Shown: positions 29,346-42,568, numbered from the stretch's first letter. The stretch: 64,000 bases of DNA from Xestospongia muta (GCA_963693285.1 OY848924.1:7364400-7428399), one strand, 5' to 3'. A program made the numbers and translations. Notes: generated by a model not told the origin, from the sequence alone.

Positions 29346-30909
29346 ATGGCTGACTATGTCACCGTGAGTAATGGAGAAGAAGGTGAAGCTGCTTTGACTG
29401 TCGAGCTGCCCACTGAAGAAGATGGCACCCTCTTGTTGTCTGTTTTACAATCACAATTTGAAGGAGCCACCGGTCTAAAGTACAAGTAAGATAAAATGGC
29501 TGATCATCTGACACCCAGTATCATGTACTTACATGTGTGATGATTTACATAATATGTCTCTTGTCCAGAAACCCAGACTCGGGTTCCTGGCGTGGGGTTA
29601 GGATATCGAATGGTATCCTACGTGCTCCCCAGGATGGCTGGGGTGGCAATACTACTTTTGTTGTTGTTGGGTCAGTGAAAGAGAAGAAGGAACGAGAACA
29701 AGAGAGAGGAGACAGAGAGAGTAGTCGAGAATCAGGAGGGATGGGTGAGAGAATAGGCGGGAAATAGATGTGTTTGTTAATTAATAACTGTTTAGCTATG
29801 AATATTTAATGAGGTTGTTGTAATAATTATGTGTCTATGAATATTTAATAAGGTTGTAATGATTTTATGTGTCTATGAATATTTAATAAGCAGAACACAG
29901 TTAACTATTAGTTTTTTTCCAGCTGGTCAAAAGCGAAGTCATTACGATGATCATTATTACTCTTCTAACCCATCTAAGAGTCCTCGTCGTTCTCCCTCTC
30001 CCTCGTCTTACCCAAGATACCAACATTCTGCCTCCTCTGGTGATCTCATAGTGTTGGGTCTACGATATGATATTGATGAACAAGAATTACGTGAATATTT
30101 CCAACATTATGGAGAGGTAGACCAAGTAGAAGTAAGTAGTTCCTCTTATCATTGACTCATCCACTCTTCTCTCTTGTAAAAGATAAAACGTGATCATAAA
30201 ACCAAACAGTCTCGTGGATTTGGGTTCTTGAGGTTTAAAGACCCTTCCATTCAAGACAGAGTGATGGCCATGACCCATACTATAAAAGGACGAAGATGTG
30301 AACTTCGCCCTCCCAGAAAAGTATGTCTGTAGTTGTGTATCCATTTTTGAGTCCATGTATCCATTCTTCCGCCAATCTATCCATTTATCATTTCTTTATT
30401 TATTTTAGAGTCCTAACAACTTACCTTGTAAATTTTTCATTGGTTGTTTACCAAATGATCCTGAGATAACAGTGGAAGAACTGAAGACCTATTTTAGTCA
30501 GTATGGGGTACTATCTGATGTTTACATTCCTAAACCATATCGTGGGTTTGGGTTTGTGACTTATTTGGATGGTTTTGATGCTCAACGCATGTCTAAATCC
30601 GTGCATACTATCCGAGGTCATCGTTTAAATGTTAGTGTTGCTGAACCAAAAATGGGAACTAAATCTAGTCCTCGAGACATGGATTATAGATCCTCTCCTG
30701 TGTCAGCTTACCAAACCACGCCTGCTCAAGTGTACGCTTATTCGTTGCTCCAGCAACCTAGCTCCACCCATGCAACTGCATATGTTCCTGCTACTCAATA
30801 TTACGCTTATCAAACTGACAGTTCAGGCAGACCTCAGCAATATAATACAAGTGGTCATCAACAACATTATAGTGGCTATCAGACTACCAATAATCGTCTT
30901 TATAAGTAA
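29346..30909 (+). CDS. TARDBP: TDP-43 homologue, two-RRM RNA-binding protein
   Basis: TDP-43 binds UG-rich RNA and acts in splicing and RNA stability, mainly in the nucleus. Exons: 29346-29485, 29569-29744, 29923-30131, 30183-30320, 30409-30909. The N-terminal domain (MADYVTVSNGEEGEAALTVE, DGTLLLSVLQSQF, NGILRAPQDGWGG) matches the ubiquitin-like oligomerisation domain of TDP-43. A basic KR/RS-containing linker (GQKRSHYDDHY, KSPRRSPSPS) follows. RRM1 has DLIVLGLRYDID and SRGFGFLRF; RRM2 has CKFFIGCLPND, YIPKPYRGFGFVTY and LNVSVAEPK. The C-terminus is rich in Tyr, Gln, Ser and Thr (YAYQTDSSGRPQQYNTSGHQ) and lacks the Gly-rich repeats of vertebrate TDP-43, but has prion-like composition. The start at 29,346 is preferred over the out-of-frame ATG at 29,341. 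It ends TNNRLYK. Confidence 0.92.
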
Positions 30910-31388
30910 TATTACAGTTTGAAAGCAATAATATTTGTTCATAATAATGTATATATTATATATATATATACATATATACACGTACTTTTTGAAGTAATAA
31001 ATAATAATTTGTAGTAAATACATAAAGCCATTCATAGCTGTTAGTAGTTATAGTTGACACTGATGTTGAAGTACATAATTATGTCTATCACCTCTGCATT
31101 ATGCGAATAAACCAGATGGTCATGTTCCCAAAGGATAACTTACAAAACCCCACCAATAGCCTTTCCCGTTTGGTAACCAGATTGGTTACACTGGAAAAAA
31201 TTAAACACTCGTATCAAATTTATAAAATAATTGTACAGGCACAATGCAACGTGATTTCTGAAACACATCATTATTTCTGCGCTATCTGTATTATTTTTTA
31301 AGTAGACTTAGAAGCTTCCAATTATTGCTATTATTAAAATAACATCCTATAGTCAATAGAAGCCAGGGCTGTATTTCTTCTAAGTATC
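30910..31388. other. Intergenic region between TDP-43 and the one-RRM gene
   Basis: AT-rich, with a TA run at about 30,950-30,980. A 66-codon open frame at 31,101 has no recognisable feature and is not called. Confidence 0.6.
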
Positions 31389-31936
31389 ATGGCTAATAGT
31401 CATCTTGTTGTTCAAGGACTTGAGTATAATGTTGATGAATATGCTCTGAAAGAATATTTCGAACAATTTGGAGAGATAGCGTATGTTGAGGTAAATAAAT
31501 AGTCAAATATGATAAGAGTACTAAGCTTATCATACAAACTGTTTTTTTTTGTTTTATTGCTCTAATGTGTTATGATTATCAAAGACCTGTTGTGCTAGCA
31601 TTATAATCATAACATTCTATGATAGATGGTTTGGTTTTATTCTATGTTTTATTGACATGTTTTATTATTTAAATTCACTTCTGAGCACTTTGCACTGTTT
31701 CCTTGTACAATGACCATAAATTATGATCGACTGAATATTGCCGTTATTTTATGCATATTACATAAAACAAATCATGTTTCTTCCTTGTACAGATCATGTA
31801 CGATGAAATGACACAGAAATCTCTCGGTCATGCTGACGTCAAGTTTGTTGATCCTATTGGTTACATCAAAGTACTCAACAAAACTCCGCATAAAATTAAA
31901 GGCAACACTTGTAAAGTGAGATTACAAAAAGACTAA
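31389..31936 (+). CDS. Single-RRM protein, probable derived copy of TDP-43 RRM1
   Basis: Two exons, 31389-31490 and 31793-31936, give an 81-aa protein MANSHLVVQGLEYNVDEYAL ... KVRLQKD that is one RNA-recognition motif. It resembles RRM1 of the neighbouring TDP-43: HLVVQGLEYNVDEYALKEYF against DLIVLGLRYDIDEQELREYF. The intron falls at the same codon junction (after VE) and in the same phase as the intron inside TDP-43 RRM1. The RNP1 motif is altered: LGHADVKFVD replaces RGFGFLRFKD, so the aromatic RNA-stacking residues are lost. RNA binding may therefore be weak or changed. The 3' end converges on CNOT6. Function unknown; it could also be a decaying duplicate, though the frame is intact. Confidence 0.75.
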
Positions 31937-32357
31937 GATGAGCCATACCCATTTTTATGCATTTTCCACTTTTTATTGCTGCTGTGAATGTTCAATTAAA
32001 ATCAATACAGTTAACAAAATAAATTATTATAAACTTGTAAAAATGTAAGACCTAATAAATCAAAAACTTCATACAATTAACAGTTGATGCACATATCCAT
32101 TTTTGGATATTTTAATGAAATTAATGTGATGAAGATAATAATGATGAGAGAGAGAGAAAAATAGTTTAATTGAAAGATAGAATTCAAAGTAGGAGGGACC
32201 AGCTCCAGAAAAAAGGGGAAGGAAAAATAGCAAAAAGAAAAGGTGAAACTTGACAAACTCTTATCCTAGTGGCAAAGGCTTACAGTGATGCACAGCATAA
32301 TAATGTTAAGTTTAAAACATTAGGAATAGAAATAAATGTCATTTAACTTTTGACTTG
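31937..32357. other. Convergent 3' flanks of the one-RRM gene and CNOT6
   Basis: AT-rich, with AATAAA-type motifs on both strands and a short GA run near 32,147. No coding signal. Confidence 0.6.
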
Positions 32358-35300
32358 CTAGTGATGGGCAATAAGTTCCAATTCACACAAAAGCGGAAAA
32401 TGATCAGAGGGGAAATGAGGATGAGGACAACCAATCACTTTATAAGTCTTCAACCACTCGTTACTGACTCCACCCATCAGCCCTACTGGCTGGAAAAAGT
32501 CACCACTGTAAAAAATATAATCGATAATTCCTCTGAAGTCAAATGTATAATTGGTATATTGTGCATGATTTTTGCTGTATGCACTCTTTATATGAAAGGG
32601 ATGTCTTAATTCTGGCTTTCCTGTGGGAGAACGTACTGTAGATGTTGACCTTATAGTGGTTTCAAAGAAACGATCATAATTGTACTCGAGAAAATCACTA
32701 TGATCCGTAGAGATACGTCCTTTAGTGAAATATTCTACGACGCCTGATTCTGGCAGTGAATTAAAGTCTCCACAAAGGATCATGGGGATTCCCGGTACGC
32801 CTGGTGTGTGTGTTTTAACCCCAATCCCCTTTTCACTCTGTGCCGATAATAGAATGGTTTCTAGCTCATTTAGAAACATGATGGTTTGAATGAGTTTTAC
32901 GTCACAGTATTCAGGATCCCAGTGTATGTGGGCGTTAGTAACAAGAATGTGATGTGGAAAAGATGGCAACCCAATAAGAGATGGGTCCTTTAGTTCCAAA
33001 AGGGCTGCCAATCCAATATTGTCTCGTATCATGACACGATTTAGCATGGCTTCTGAGCCTTCAGCATGTGACATAGCCAGCTGGTTGAACTCAATAAGAT
33101 ATTGATCAACTAACCCGAATCTATTAAGTAAACAATTTGTTTACAAAAGATTGATGTTAGAATGTTAATTTATTAAAGTAATCATTAATGGACAAACTAT
33201 AATGGATGGATTGACCGATATACTATATATTGTAAATTGACACCATTGTTAAAATTGAGAGAGGAACTTACTTTAATTTGTTGAAGAAGATGGCACAGCC
33301 ATCGACAGCTTTTCTTTCCATTTCTCCCATTGTCTTTGCTCTTGATTTGGGGCTAAAGATACCATCATAGCCTACTCTTTTTAATTCAGGAAGAAAGAAC
33401 ATGTAAAACTGATCGGTCTCCACCTCCTATAATAAAAAATGATTTATCATAGTAATTTATCATTATATGACAAGAATACTTACCACAGTGACCTAGGATA
33501 GCTACCATTAGTAAGCTCTAGACTAGTGAACATCAGTACTTACCACAGTGACCTAGGATAGCTACCATTAGTAACCTCTAGACTAGTGAACATCAGTACT
33601 TACCACAGTGACCTAGGATAGCTACCATTAGTAAGCTCTAGACTAGTGAACATCAGTACTTACCACAGTGACCTAGGATAGCTACCATTAGTAACCTCTA
33701 GACTAGTGAACATCAGTACTTACCACAGTGACCTAGGATAGCTACCATTAGTAACCTCTAGACTAGTGAACATCAGTACTTACCACAGTGACCTAGGAAG
33801 CTACCATTAGTAAGCTCTAGACTAGTGAACATCAGTACTTACCACTGTGACCTAGGATAGCTATCATTAGTAAGCTCTAGACTAGTGAACATCAGTACTT
33901 ACACAGTGACCTAGGATAGCTACCATTACTAAGCTCTAGACTAGTGAACATCAGTACTTACACAGTGAGCTAGGATAGCTATCATTAGTAAGCTCTAGAC
34001 TAGTGAACATCAGTACTTACCACAGTGACCTAGGATAGCTATTATTAGTAAGCTCTAGGCTAGTGAACATCAGTACTTACCACAATAACATAGGATAGCT
34101 ACCACTAGTAAGCTCTAAACTAGTAAACATCAGTACTTACCACAGTGACATAGGATAGCTATCATTAGTAAACAAACTCTAGACTAGTGAACATCAGTAC
34201 TTACCACAATGACATAAGATAGCTACCATTAGTAAGCTCTAGACTAGTGAACATCAGTACTTATCACAGTGACCTACGATAGCTACCATTAGTAAACTCT
34301 AGACTAGTAAACATCACAGTAATAGTACTAATTTAACATTTATAGTCTATGGTATTCTACTGAAGAGGCTCTAAATTATAATACCTGGAGTGCAATGATA
34401 TCTGCAGAACTTTGTATAATCTCTTTTAAAATAATGTCCCTTCTGTACCCCCAAGAGAGAGCCCAACGTGGACAGTACCCATATCTTGATGTAGTGACGT
34501 AGTGATCACAGAGGATATTGTAAGACATAACTGTGTAAGAAGCTATGAAGAAAAATTAAATTCAAACAAGATAATATTCAATTGTCTACCAAAAATGATA
34601 GCAGACAATTCTGTATTGCATTGGAAAGGACTTATGATGCCATAAGACAGTAACTACACTACACTAGATGGCCTATCGGTGCATTGGATCCAGACAACTG
34701 GTACATTGGATGGTCTACTAGACTACTGGTACATTGGATTGTCTATTGAACTACTGTTACATTGGATTGTCTATTGGACTACTGTTACATAGGATAGTCT
34801 ATTGGACTACTGGTACATTGGATAGTCTACTAGACTACTGGTACATTGGATTGTCTATTGGACTACTGGTACATTGGATAGTCTATTGGACTACTGGTAC
34901 ATTGGATAGTCTATTGGAGTATTGGTACATTGGATTATCAGACTATTGGTACATTGGATAGTCTATTGGACTACTGTTACATAGGATAGTCTATTGGAGT
35001 ATTGATACATTGGATTATCAGACTATTGGTACATTGGATAGTCTATTGGACTACTGTTACATTGGATAGTCTATTGGAGTATTGATACATTGGATTATCA
35101 GACTATTGGTACATTGGATAGTCTATTGGACTACTGTTACATTGGATAGTCTATTGCAGTATTGATACATTGGATTATCAGACTATTGGTACATTGGATA
35201 GTCTATTGGACTACTGTTACATTGGATAGTCTATTGGACTACTGGTACAATGGATAGTCTATTGGACTACTGTTACATAGGATAGTCTATTGGATTACTG

Positions 35301-36155
35301 GTACAATGGATAGTCTATTGGACTACTGGTACATTGGATTAGCTTATAGTATACTACAGCTGCAAACTAAAGTAGCAATGTCATAACAATTGATAAGTGG
35401 AATTTAATCAACACAGAGCACAACAAACAGCTGTTAGTCAATTACTATAGTTGAGTATTTACACAACACACCAGTTTGTCTTGATCTTTGCAATGGCAAC
35501 AATTGAACCCATTCTCTTTCAGGAGGACGAGGACATACTGAAAATAAACGGATTATTGATAAAATAGTATGTACATGTAGGTATCACATGACAATCACAT
35601 GACAGAAGAACGTATGAAAATTAATAAATTACTAAGTATTTAAAATATAATCCTACTATCACAGGCAGCAATGTGACTGCAAATCTCACCTGTCAAGTTT
35701 TCCAAAAGGTATGTCAATAGCTTTGATGTACCTTGAGGTTCGGCAGCCATGTTTAGGATATCTGGGGACAAAGGGTTCCCTGAAATCCCTAACATTTGTA
35801 AGAGAAACAATCTTCCCAATTCACATGGTAGGATTCTTAGGGAATTATTATTAAGTAAGAGTTCTCGTAGTTGCAACATGTCACCAAGCTCAGCTGGTAA
35901 GCTACGTAACTTATTACCCGATAAATCCAAGTGAATTAAGTTGGTCAGCTGCACAATGTCTGGAGGGATTCTCTGTAAGTTGTTGTCATTGAGATACAGT
36001 GTGGTCAAATGAGTGAATGTCCATAACACAGGGCTAAGATTCTTGATAGGACCCCTTACTTCTAGACCTGTCCAAACGCATTTTTTGTGTCTATTATCTT
36101 CTTCCGTCGTCATAGTGTTCAAGTGATAATTAGAAATATCTAACAAGCTCTTCAA
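32358..36155 (-). CDS. CNOT6: CCR4-NOT deadenylase subunit CNOT6/6L (Ccr4)
   Basis: CNOT6 is a Mg-dependent poly(A) exonuclease of the CCR4-NOT complex that shortens mRNA tails. Exons on the minus strand: 36155-35690, 35537-35472, 34542-34385, 33426-33272, 33120-32358. The first exon carries leucine-rich repeats (LTTLYLNDNNLQRIP, LIHLDLSGNKLRSLPAELG, RELLLNNNSLRILP) that bind the NOT1/CAF1 module. The rest is an endonuclease-exonuclease-phosphatase domain: TVMSYNILCDHY, ALQEVETDQFY with the catalytic Glu, NAHIHWDPEYCDVKLIQT, CGDFNSLPESGV and PSDHFPLLCE. All expected catalytic residues are visible. Two in-frame ATGs are possible; the second (MTTEEDNRHKKC) resembles the vertebrate start. Two introns are filled by minisatellites. 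Confidence 0.95.
33478..34318. repeat. 60-bp minisatellite in a CNOT6 intron
   Basis: About 14 units of about 60 bp with the core CCTAGGATAGCTACCATTAG. Read in the direction of CNOT6, each unit carries GGTAAGTACTGATG, a consensus 5' splice site, and CTTACTAATGG, close to a branch-point consensus. The first units are almost identical and the last ones diverged. Confidence 0.95.
34650..35345. repeat. 27-28-bp minisatellite in a CNOT6 intron
   Basis: About 25 units of TACATTGGATAGTCTATTGG with ACTACTGG or ACTACTGT. In the middle a higher-order unit of about 110 bp (with GATTATCAGACTATT) repeats several times. It occupies most of the intron between 34,543 and 35,471. Confidence 0.93.
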
Positions 36156-36370
36156 CTCTTAAAGAGTGTGATACGTCTCTCTCGGAGTCCAGAAAGGTCT
36201 CCAGTTGCCAATCATATTTCACACTTTTGTTATTGCCTCTTTTTCAAGAGTTTTCAAAATTATTTTTAGGCGTGGCAATTATTCGGATTATTAGAACAAT
36301 TAACAGACAGGTATAATTTTATTAACATAACAATATGAACTTGTGTATTAAAATGTGCTTTATTTAATTA

Positions 36371-37259
36371 TTTTACGTAGTTGTCTTGGTAACTACTGTT
36401 CCTATAGTAACGGCAATCAGGACCAATATACAGAGCACAATAAAAGGTAGCCACGTCTTTAGAAAACCAGAAACACTAAAAATAATAGAATTTAACAGTC
36501 AGTGTCATTAAAACAATAACTAGAGCAAGTGACTTACCCAACAAACTTTCCTTTGATGACCATGAGAAACCCCACTTTGTACATATTCCAAGAAGTCGAG
36601 TTGTTATAATGCATGAGGTTTAATGCTCTAGCAACATGTGAATGACAATTGTCGCAAAATAGATTGTGCTAAGGAGAGAGAGAAAGAGAAGAGGGAGGAG
36701 TTGACCATAACGATACAAAGATAACAATTCAATATACCATTCTTTTAGAATACTCCTCTGATGCTTGATGCACAGCACTATCCCAGGACGATAGCTCAGC
36801 AGTACTTGGGGACAGTTGCCAATACCTAGAGGCAGTCCAAAATTAAAATCAATAACTGCTTAATAACTTACATGGTTGGGTTTCCAAAACCCATTTGGTC
36901 TTCCTGAGAAATAAAAACAAAAAATTCATCTACTTGTCCACATCCACCCACACACTCATCGCTAATAATCCAATATATGCATTACATAATGTAACTACCC
37001 ATCCATCTATTACTCATACTGAGACATAATAAGGTCCTGCAAAGTCTCTTATAACACCAGCAGAAGTACAAATGCCCATATGACCAATGAATGGAAAAAA
37101 CCAGCTAGATAAATAAGACGACCTCTTAGTCAACAGAAGAACTCAACTAGGATTGTCTTACGTTATAATCGGGAGAGGTGTCCATACTATAGAGTAAGGA
37201 TAGCGGTTTCTAGCAGGATCCACAGTACCTCTAAATTCAACATCCATCTTCCTTTTCAT
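36371..37259 (-). CDS. TMEM222: TMEM222 (RTE1/DUF778 family) membrane protein
   Basis: A small conserved eukaryotic membrane protein family; plant RTE1 modulates the ethylene receptor, and the animal role is poorly known. The reading starts [20 protein letters not shown] (ATG at 37,259; MDVEF is a second option). It continues [51 protein letters not shown] and [20 protein letters not shown]. Then comes the signature [20 protein letters not shown] with [20 protein letters not shown]. The last exon (36,475-36,371) encodes a C-terminal helix ([20 protein letters not shown]) and ends TKTTT. Divergent from spermidine synthase, 173 bp between start codons, so a shared promoter is likely. Confidence 0.9.
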
Positions 37260-37431
37260 AGTCAGCACTCAACAGCAAACAATTCTATTTTAACCCTTTA
37301 ACTCCTCCCTACTTAATAATAGAGTATACGGAATTGAGAATGTTATTTTTCTTCCATTTTCATTTCTATACAAATTTCAGAATGATTCCGTTTACCTCCG
37401 TAAATATCCACGTGTAGCAAAACGTGTAATT

Positions 37432-38662
<1,231 letters not shown>

Positions 38663-38759
38663 CTATTTGTACATTTTAATTTTCCTTAGCAACAGCTTTA
38701 ATGATTCTTATAATTACAATCTTTATGGTACCACGTGTAGTAAGTACATATGACGAAAT

Positions 38760-41700
38760 ATGTCTTGGCTTCTTGGTAGATTTTCCAAACCAGAGCCCCC
38801 TCCTGGTGATCAAGGGGAAGGATCAAATAAAGAGAGTGGAGGTCAAAGTGATAAGGAATCGTTCTACGTTCAAGAAACTCAGGTTATCATTATAAATGTG
38901 CTGTATATTGCCTACCAACTTCATCCTTTTATCAAATCTGTAGCATAGTATAGCAGCATATAGAATAGCACATATAATTTGTATGTACTCTTTCTTGGTG
39001 TAGGAAGGACGTAAATGGGTTGGGTTTGATCCTACAGGGTTAGAACGTGCAGCCAAAGCAGCCAAAGAACTTGATCAATCAAGTAAGAGAGTCCATTAAT
39101 TTTACACACTCAGTTCTGTTTAATCATGTTATAGCTCATGCCAGAGAAGCACTAGAATTGTCGAGACTTCAGGAACACACTGAGCATCTAAAACACCAAG
39201 AAAAGATCAAGGTTACCCTTGCCTCATTCCTAGACACTCAAACTTTAAGGGAGTTTGGAAATGAGACTACACTACTTCATCTCATGCATCTATTTTATAA
39301 TAATAATAATAATTGTAACCAATTGGATCATTCCTATGTTTACTCTAGATAGTTTCATTCCCAGACCTATTATGGTATATAGGTCTGGTAATGAGACTGA
39401 TCTCTAGATTATTCATTTTGTTTTCATTCATTTAGGAGTATGAAGCAGCCATCAAACAAATGGATGGAGAAAAAGTACGCATGGAACAAGAAGAAAGAAG
39501 AAAAACATTGGCAGCTGAAACAGAACAACACCAAAAGGTTGTTATTTTTCATGACAGAAGTTTTGATCTTTAATTGCAGCGAGCTCAATATCAAGATCAG
39601 TTAGCTAGACGACGTTATGACGACCAGCTGGCTCAGCAAGTAAGGCAACGATAATAATAATTGCTCTATTCTCCTCTGTGTGTGTGGATTAGCGTCGTAT
39701 GCAAGAAGAGAATCTTAGAAAACAAGAAGAGTCTGTACAGAAGCAGGAACAAATGAGAAGATGTATGTGTGAAATAGATGGACCGACAGATTAATGGATT
39801 TTACTTGCATTTATTTTTGGTAGCCACTATCGAGTATGAAGCTGAGCTTAGGCACAAAAACGAAATGCAACGTCTTGAGGCAGAGTTAAGGGGAAAGTAA
39901 GTTAACAGTTTATGTAGCGATCTATTGTCTGATCTGAATAGAGCCAAAATAGATCGTGAAAATCAAGACTTAAATTTAGAACAAATTCGAGTGAAAGCAG
40001 CTGAACAAAGAGTGACAGTATTAGAGAGTGTTAAGTAAGAGCAATATATATGATAAGATTTTGTATCTTTCTCTGCTCACACATAGAGCTGCCGGCAGCA
40101 TTATTGGAGCAGGTGTGACTAATTTTATAACTGACTGGGATAAAGTGTCTGCTACTGTAAGTCAACTTGTCCATCCATCCTTCCATTGTCCATCTATCAA
40201 TCTATTTGTTTATTTTGTGTATCCATTTACAGGCTGCTGGTCTCACTATAATAGCTGTTGGAATTTATGCTGCTAAAATGGGCACTGGGATAGCTGGTCG
40301 TTTTATTGAGGCACGCTTAGGCAAGCCTTCACTTATTCGAGAAACGTCACGACTGTCTTTGTTACAATCATTAAGACATCCATTTAAAGTAAACAATTAA
40401 AACACAATAACAGTATTATGTGACCACAGGCTTTTGGAAGACTGTTCACGAAACCAAAAGACCCTTTACAAAGAATTGTTTTTGAGGTATAAAGAATATT
40501 ACCTCTCTATAGTCTGTCATTCTCTCTCCCTCTCTAGCCAAAATTTGAAGAAAGACTTCGTAGTTTAGCTAAAGCTACTATCAATACCAAAAAAAATGGA
40601 GGTGTCTATAGAAACGTACTCATGTATGGTCCACCTGGTACTGGAAAGACTATGTTCGCTAAGGTAACTGTGGTATAAGCAGTTCAATTCTTATTAATAT
40701 GTTTAGAGTCTCGCTCGTCATTCTGGTATGGATTACGCTATAATGACAGGAGGAGATATTGTACCTTTGGCTAAAGATGGAGTTACAGCTATTCATCGTG
40801 TTTTTGATTGGGCCAATGCTAGTAGAAGAGGGTATGTCCCTGTAATATTACTGTATGTATTCTATATTTAATACTATTATCAATTATGTCTGCTAAATGT
40901 AGCGATTTTAAAACACTAGGATTTAAAATATATTAATTTTAGCAATTATTATAGCACTTGTTAAATTTGTAAAGTTAATGCATCCGATTAATAATAGTTT
41001 TGCAGGTACTTTAGAAAGAGTATGTCCCTTTAATATTACAATTACTTGTACAAAGAATATAACTCACTAGTATTACCGTCACTTGGAGGGAGGGTATGTC
41101 CCTATAATAATGCTACTACTTTGTACAGAGAGTATGTCCCTGTAATATCACTGTTACTATATTATATAGTGTGCTGTTGTTTGTGGATGAAGCAGATGCT
41201 TTTTTGAGGAAAAGAAGTAAAGTAAGTACAGAAGTCTTGTACCCAGATGCCCATACTAAATCTGGGTATGAATTATTTAGTATGAGAGCATGGGTGTGAG
41301 ACTATTGGTGAATAATTCATGAATAATTATTATATTATTTTCTAGGTTGTCATTAGTGAAGACTTAAGAAGTACCTTAAATGCATTTTTATATCGTACTG
41401 GAGAGGCTAGTAGCAAGTAAATGAGAGATTTGTGTGCTGTTACTTGTTTGTGTTGTCTACAGATTTATGTTAATTTTAGCCAGTAACCAACCAGACCAGT
41501 TTGACTGGGCTATCAATGATAGGTTAGATGATCTTGTCCCCTTTTCATTGCCTGGTAGCAAGGAGAGATATCGGTTGCTGAAACAATATTTTGCTGAGGT
41601 TTGTGTGTGTGTCTATGTGTTTAAAACTCTCACAATTTATTTGCAGTATGTTATTTCTCCACCTCGTACATCATGGTGGCGTCGTCAGAAAATGATTCCT

Positions 41701-41988
41701 ATACCATCAGATGTGGATTGGGAAGAGTACTTTAAAACAATGGCCGACAAAGTGAAAGGGTTTTCAGGACGAGAAATAGCAAAACTAGCTATTGCTTGGC
41801 AGGTCATCCATTATCCATCTAACTGTTGATCTATCAATGTATTAATGTTGCCTCATTTACAGGCAGCTGCATATGGTTCCGGCGATGGTAAACTGACTAA
41901 AGAAATGATAGAAGAATGTGTACAAGAAATGATTGAACAGCATAGACAAAAAAGTAGATGGCAAGATGATGAATCAGACAAGATATAG
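38760..41988 (+). CDS. ATAD3: ATAD3 mitochondrial AAA+ ATPase
   Basis: ATAD3 is an inner-membrane AAA+ protein of mitochondria involved in nucleoid organisation and membrane contacts. It starts [20 protein letters not shown] about 100 bp after SRM. A long charged coiled coil follows ([40 protein letters not shown]). Next are the hydrophobic segments ([33 protein letters not shown]). The AAA+ domain has Walker [15 protein letters not shown] (about 40,625), Walker [12 protein letters not shown] (about 41,175), sensor [20 protein letters not shown] and a C-terminal [19 protein letters not shown]. It ends WQDDESDKI. About 15 short exons; the intron at about 40,832-41,167 contains repeated donor-like segments. 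The coiled-coil exons are very short (about 60-110 bp). Confidence 0.95.
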
Positions 41989-42568
41989 ACAAATTATTAA
42001 TATCACTAGGAGTCGTTTATTAGTATCAGTTATTATTATTTACCACACAAGTATACTTGATGTGTTCTTGTTATTATTGTGGAATTTTCATTATTTGTGT
42101 TAAAATTTAAATTTATTACGTAATTGTTTAAATGGTTTGTATAATTGCTAGTAAAATATTATCCACAAGAATTGATTGTTTACACTATATTTTGTAGTTG
42201 TTGAGTCCAAGAGACAAGCCATGTCCTACAAAGCAGCAATCAAACAGTCCTGATGACTCACTCACCTTACACTAATATAAGTGGTGATATGATTTTGTGT
42301 TTAGTAACAAATGCTAACCCGTAACTTCATTGGACAACACAAATTGAGTTATAATACATGAGATATGATCATATCTCATGTATTATATATCCTGATATAT
42401 TATTGAAATATATGCTGATGTCAGGAAAATATGGTGGATTATCCGTGTCAAAAATATTAAACGTTTTTTGGGTATATTAAGAACTTCATTTAGTTGTAGG
42501 AGAATAGCATTAAAACTAAAGAGTTCTTTATTTTCACTTATTACATTATCTCAATACATTCCATAACA
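41989..42568. other. Convergent 3' flanks of ATAD3 and IFT74 with a perfect palindrome
   Basis: A 580-bp AT-rich gap between two convergent genes. The only notable structure is the 36-bp palindrome listed separately. No ORF or RNA gene is recognised. Confidence 0.65.
42351..42386. repeat. Perfect 36-bp palindrome
   Basis: Two 18-base arms (left arm ATAATACATGAGATATGA) are exact reverse complements with no spacer, so the DNA could form a cruciform and either transcript a strong hairpin. It lies between the 3' ends of ATAD3 and IFT74. Confidence 0.9.

Noticed and set aside
31101..31301. 66-codon plus-strand frame between TDP-43 and the one-RRM gene
   Set aside because: No domain, no splice support, AT-rich intergenic composition.
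34734..34961. 75-codon frame with repeated LDSLLDYWYIGLSIGLL
   Set aside because: Translation of the 27-28-bp minisatellite in the CNOT6 intron.
38823..39065. Minus-strand 80-codon frame opposite ATAD3 exon 2
   Set aside because: Antisense to a well-supported coding exon; no independent signal.
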